Shown here in pieces: positions 13,186 to 14,296 of a stretch of DNA of 14,296 nt (position 1 is the stretch's first letter; every line of letters begins with the position of its first letter). Below the pieces are notes generated by a model. The model worked only from the letters and a program-made list of their open reading frames with translations. It was not told where the DNA came from and did not search any database. The stretch spans positions 1 to 14,296 of the forward strand of contig JBGPHT010000190.1 of assembly GCA_041484525.1 (NCBI GenBank). Direction: 5' to 3'. The position numbers and the translations under genes were made by a program. The stretch comes from JBGPHT01 sp041484525 (GTDB lineage Bacteria > Acidobacteriota > Terriglobia > Bryobacterales > Bryobacteraceae).

Positions 13186-14234
13186 TCGATTTCCTGAAGA
13201 AGCTTTTTGATTCCGACTTTCTGTCCCACGGCCACTGTTATTTTTGGCGTCCGGAGATCGTCTGGCTGCACGTGGGTTCGGACGCCACCATCGCTTTGGC
13301 GTACCTCTTGATTCCTGTGAGTCTGGGCTACTTTGTCCGCAAGCGGCGGGACCTGGCGTTTCACTGGATGTTCGTAATGTTTGGCGCGTTTATCCTGGCC
13401 TGCGGAGCGACGCACGCCATGGCGATCTGGACGTTGTGGCACGCCACTTACCGCCTGGAAGGAGTTCTCAAGCTCATCACTGCGATTGTTTCGCTGTCGA
13501 CCGCCATCCTGCTGGTGCGCCTGGTACCACGGCTCCTCGCATTACCCAGCCCGGCGCAGATGGCCGCGGCAAACCAAAAGCTCGAAGAGGCCAACCGCAA
13601 GCTCAAAGAGACCCAATCCCAATTGATCCAGACTGAAAAGATGGCTTCGCTGGGGCAACTGGTGGCCGGAATCGCTCACGAGATCAACAATCCCCTGGCC
13701 TTCGTGGTGAATAACCTGTTCATCGTCGAGAGCGGGCTAGAGGGTCTAGGCCCTGAGATGGAGCCGCACCTCTCGGAGCCTTCTCTCCGGAAACTGCGGA
13801 AAGCGCGGGCCCGCCTGGGAGAGATGCGGGAAGGCCTCGACCGCGTGAAAGAACTGGTGCTCGATCTGCGGACTTTTTCCCGGCTCGATGAAGGAGAGTT
13901 CAAAACTGCGGACATCGTGGAGGCGATCGATGGGGTTCTGCTCCTGTGCCATGCCGTTTTTTCGGGGTGTTTTGCCGGAAATCCCCGTGAATTACATATT
14001 GCGAGGCAAACGGGGGTGAGTCAACGGCCCAGACGTAGCCCTGTGCCGAGAAATACCCCGTTTGTGGCGGCACCGGGTGGCCGCGCGGCGGGTAGTGGCG
14101 TAAAATGGAGTGGACCATGGGGGCGACACGGTTTCGACGGAAGCTGTCGCGACCCGAAGGCATGCCGGGGGCCAACCGCCCGTAACAGGCTGGAAACTAG
14201 AAATGCCAACAACAACTTGGCACTTGCTGCTTAA
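13182..14234 (+). CDS. Ethylene-receptor-like membrane histidine kinase, truncated in the transmitter (real similarity ends about 13946)
   Basis: Residues 10-116 form a three-helix membrane sensor of the plant ETR1 ethylene-binding type. Aligned without gaps, the ETR1 residues needed for copper and ethylene are all present: Asp34 (ETR1 D25), Tyr41 (Y32), Ile44 (I35), Pro45 (P36), Ile71 (I62), Cys74 (C65) and His78 (H69), in SDATIALAYLLIP and FGAFILACGATH. The HGHCYFWRPE lead-in is typical of bacterial members. A coiled coil (125-152) and DHp domain with His166 in GIAHEINNPLAF follow, about 75 percent identical to the preceding kinase. Similarity stops after Leu255 (base 13946), so the ATP-binding domain is absent. 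The frame then crosses unrelated DNA and the first part of a tmRNA, ending at the tag stop codon (14232-14234); residues after 255 are spurious. It starts at ATG 13182 in an ATGA overlap with the 28-codon ORF. As it stands it cannot autophosphorylate. Confidence 0.85.
   Translation: MIDFLKKLFDSDFLSHGHCYFWRPEIVWLHVGSDATIALAYLLIPVSLGYFVRKRRDLAFHWMFVMFGAFILACGATHAMAIWTLWHATYRLEGVLKLITAIVSLSTAILLVRLVPRLLALPSPAQMAAANQKLEEANRKLKETQSQLIQTEKMASLGQLVAGIAHEINNPLAFVVNNLFIVESGLEGLGPEMEPHLSEPSLRKLRKARARLGEMREGLDRVKELVLDLRTFSRLDEGEFKTADIVEAIDGVLLLCHAVFSGCFAGNPRELHIARQTGVSQRPRRSPVPRNTPFVAAPGGRAAGSGVKWSGPWGRHGFDGSCRDPKACRGPTARNRLETRNANNNLALAA
14007..14064. repeat. Inverted repeat upstream of ssrA
   Basis: CAAACGGGG (14007-14015) and CCCCGTTTG (14056-14064) are perfect 9-base complements separated by 40 bases, between the kinase breakpoint and the tmRNA promoter. 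No run of T follows, so it is not a classical terminator; it may mark the junction or be fortuitous. Confidence 0.35.
14101..14106 (+). promoter_or_regulatory. Probable -10 box of the tmRNA gene
   Basis: TAAAAT, 5 of 6 to TATAAT, lies 12 bases before the expected mature 5' end of the tmRNA (14119), allowing a short leader removed by RNase P. No consensus -35 hexamer stands 16-18 bases upstream, so the call rests on position and the -10 match. Confidence 0.4.
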
Positions 14235-14296
14235 TTAATTAAGCGCACGCTTCCCCGGGCTTTGCTCATGGGCCCGGCAAGAAGCGTCAAACAGTG
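14119..14296 (+). ncRNA. ssrA: Transfer-messenger RNA (tmRNA), 3' part cut by window end
   Basis: The RNA rescues stalled ribosomes together with SmpB. It begins GGGGGCGACACGGTTTCGACGG, the standard tmRNA 5' sequence, followed by GCATGCCGGGGGC (14160-14172), which matches the conserved GCATGCCGAGGGG. The tag reading frame runs from GCC at 14205 through nine codons, ANNNLALAA, to TAA at 14232-14234; the ALAA ending fits the Clp-protease degron. After the tag, ACGCTTC (14247-14253) pairs with GAAGCGT (14281-14287) and CCGGGC (14255-14260) with GCCCGG (14272-14277), forming the expected helix beyond the tag. It is the normal one-piece type as far as seen. The remaining pseudoknots and the tRNA-like 3' half lie beyond the window. 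Confidence 0.95.

Noticed and set aside
13947..14234. C-terminal 95 residues of the ETR1-like kinase reading frame as a novel domain
   Set aside because: The codons run through a promoter region and the tmRNA, and the stop is that of the tag; the residues have no kinase similarity.
1..14296. CRISPR array, tRNA or rRNA genes, complete insertion sequence
   Set aside because: I saw no regularly spaced repeats, no tRNA cloverleaf, no rRNA sequence and no transposase frame; the only RNA gene is the partial tmRNA.

Overview
The window looks like a piece of an Acidobacteriota chromosome, possibly a Bryobacterales/Solibacter-type relative. The basis is the C-terminal scrap of an Oar-like TonB-dependent receptor ending in LHLVF, the GC-rich coding style, and an ethylene-binding-domain kinase. 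This is inference from protein style; no 16S rRNA gene or marker set is present. The window ends inside a tmRNA gene.

Layout. Bases 1-471 hold nothing I recognise. Bases 472-852 (+) are the last ~125 codons of an outer-membrane TonB-dependent receptor that has lost its N-terminal part. Next, on the minus strand, comes a small surface-polysaccharide cluster read from right to left: a SAM methyltransferase that appears frameshifted (3311-2755), an RmlC-like cupin (2735-2214) and a family-2 glycosyltransferase with a C-terminal beta-sandwich-like extension (2217-910). A single-domain CheY-like response regulator (3974-3522, -) is divergent from the main operon.

The main feature is a tightly packed plus-strand operon from 4091 to about 13946: CheW, CheR with TPR repeats, CheW, a membrane MCP (CHASE3-like sensor, HAMP, signalling hairpin), a CheA-receiver hybrid kinase, CheB, a REC-REC-histidine kinase, a 28-codon ORF, and a membrane histidine kinase with a plant-ethylene-receptor-type sensor domain. 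Nearly every junction is a 1-4 base stop/start overlap. Gene content matches the Pseudomonas Wsp surface-sensing system (WspB, C, D, A, E, F), but where Wsp has the diguanylate cyclase WspR this operon has two histidine kinases and no GGDEF domain. The natural reading is a chemosensory array that feeds a receiver-controlled kinase (REC1/REC2 phosphorylated by CheA), perhaps integrating a second input through the ETR1-like kinase. The two kinases share a recently duplicated coiled-coil/DHp segment (about 91 of 122 residues identical by hand count).

The ETR1-like kinase is cut off inside its transmitter at about 13946. Its reading frame then runs by chance through unrelated DNA into a tmRNA gene (ssrA, from about 14119), and its stop codon is the stop of the tmRNA tag (ANNNLALAA). 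This is either a real rearrangement next to ssrA or a chimeric assembly join.
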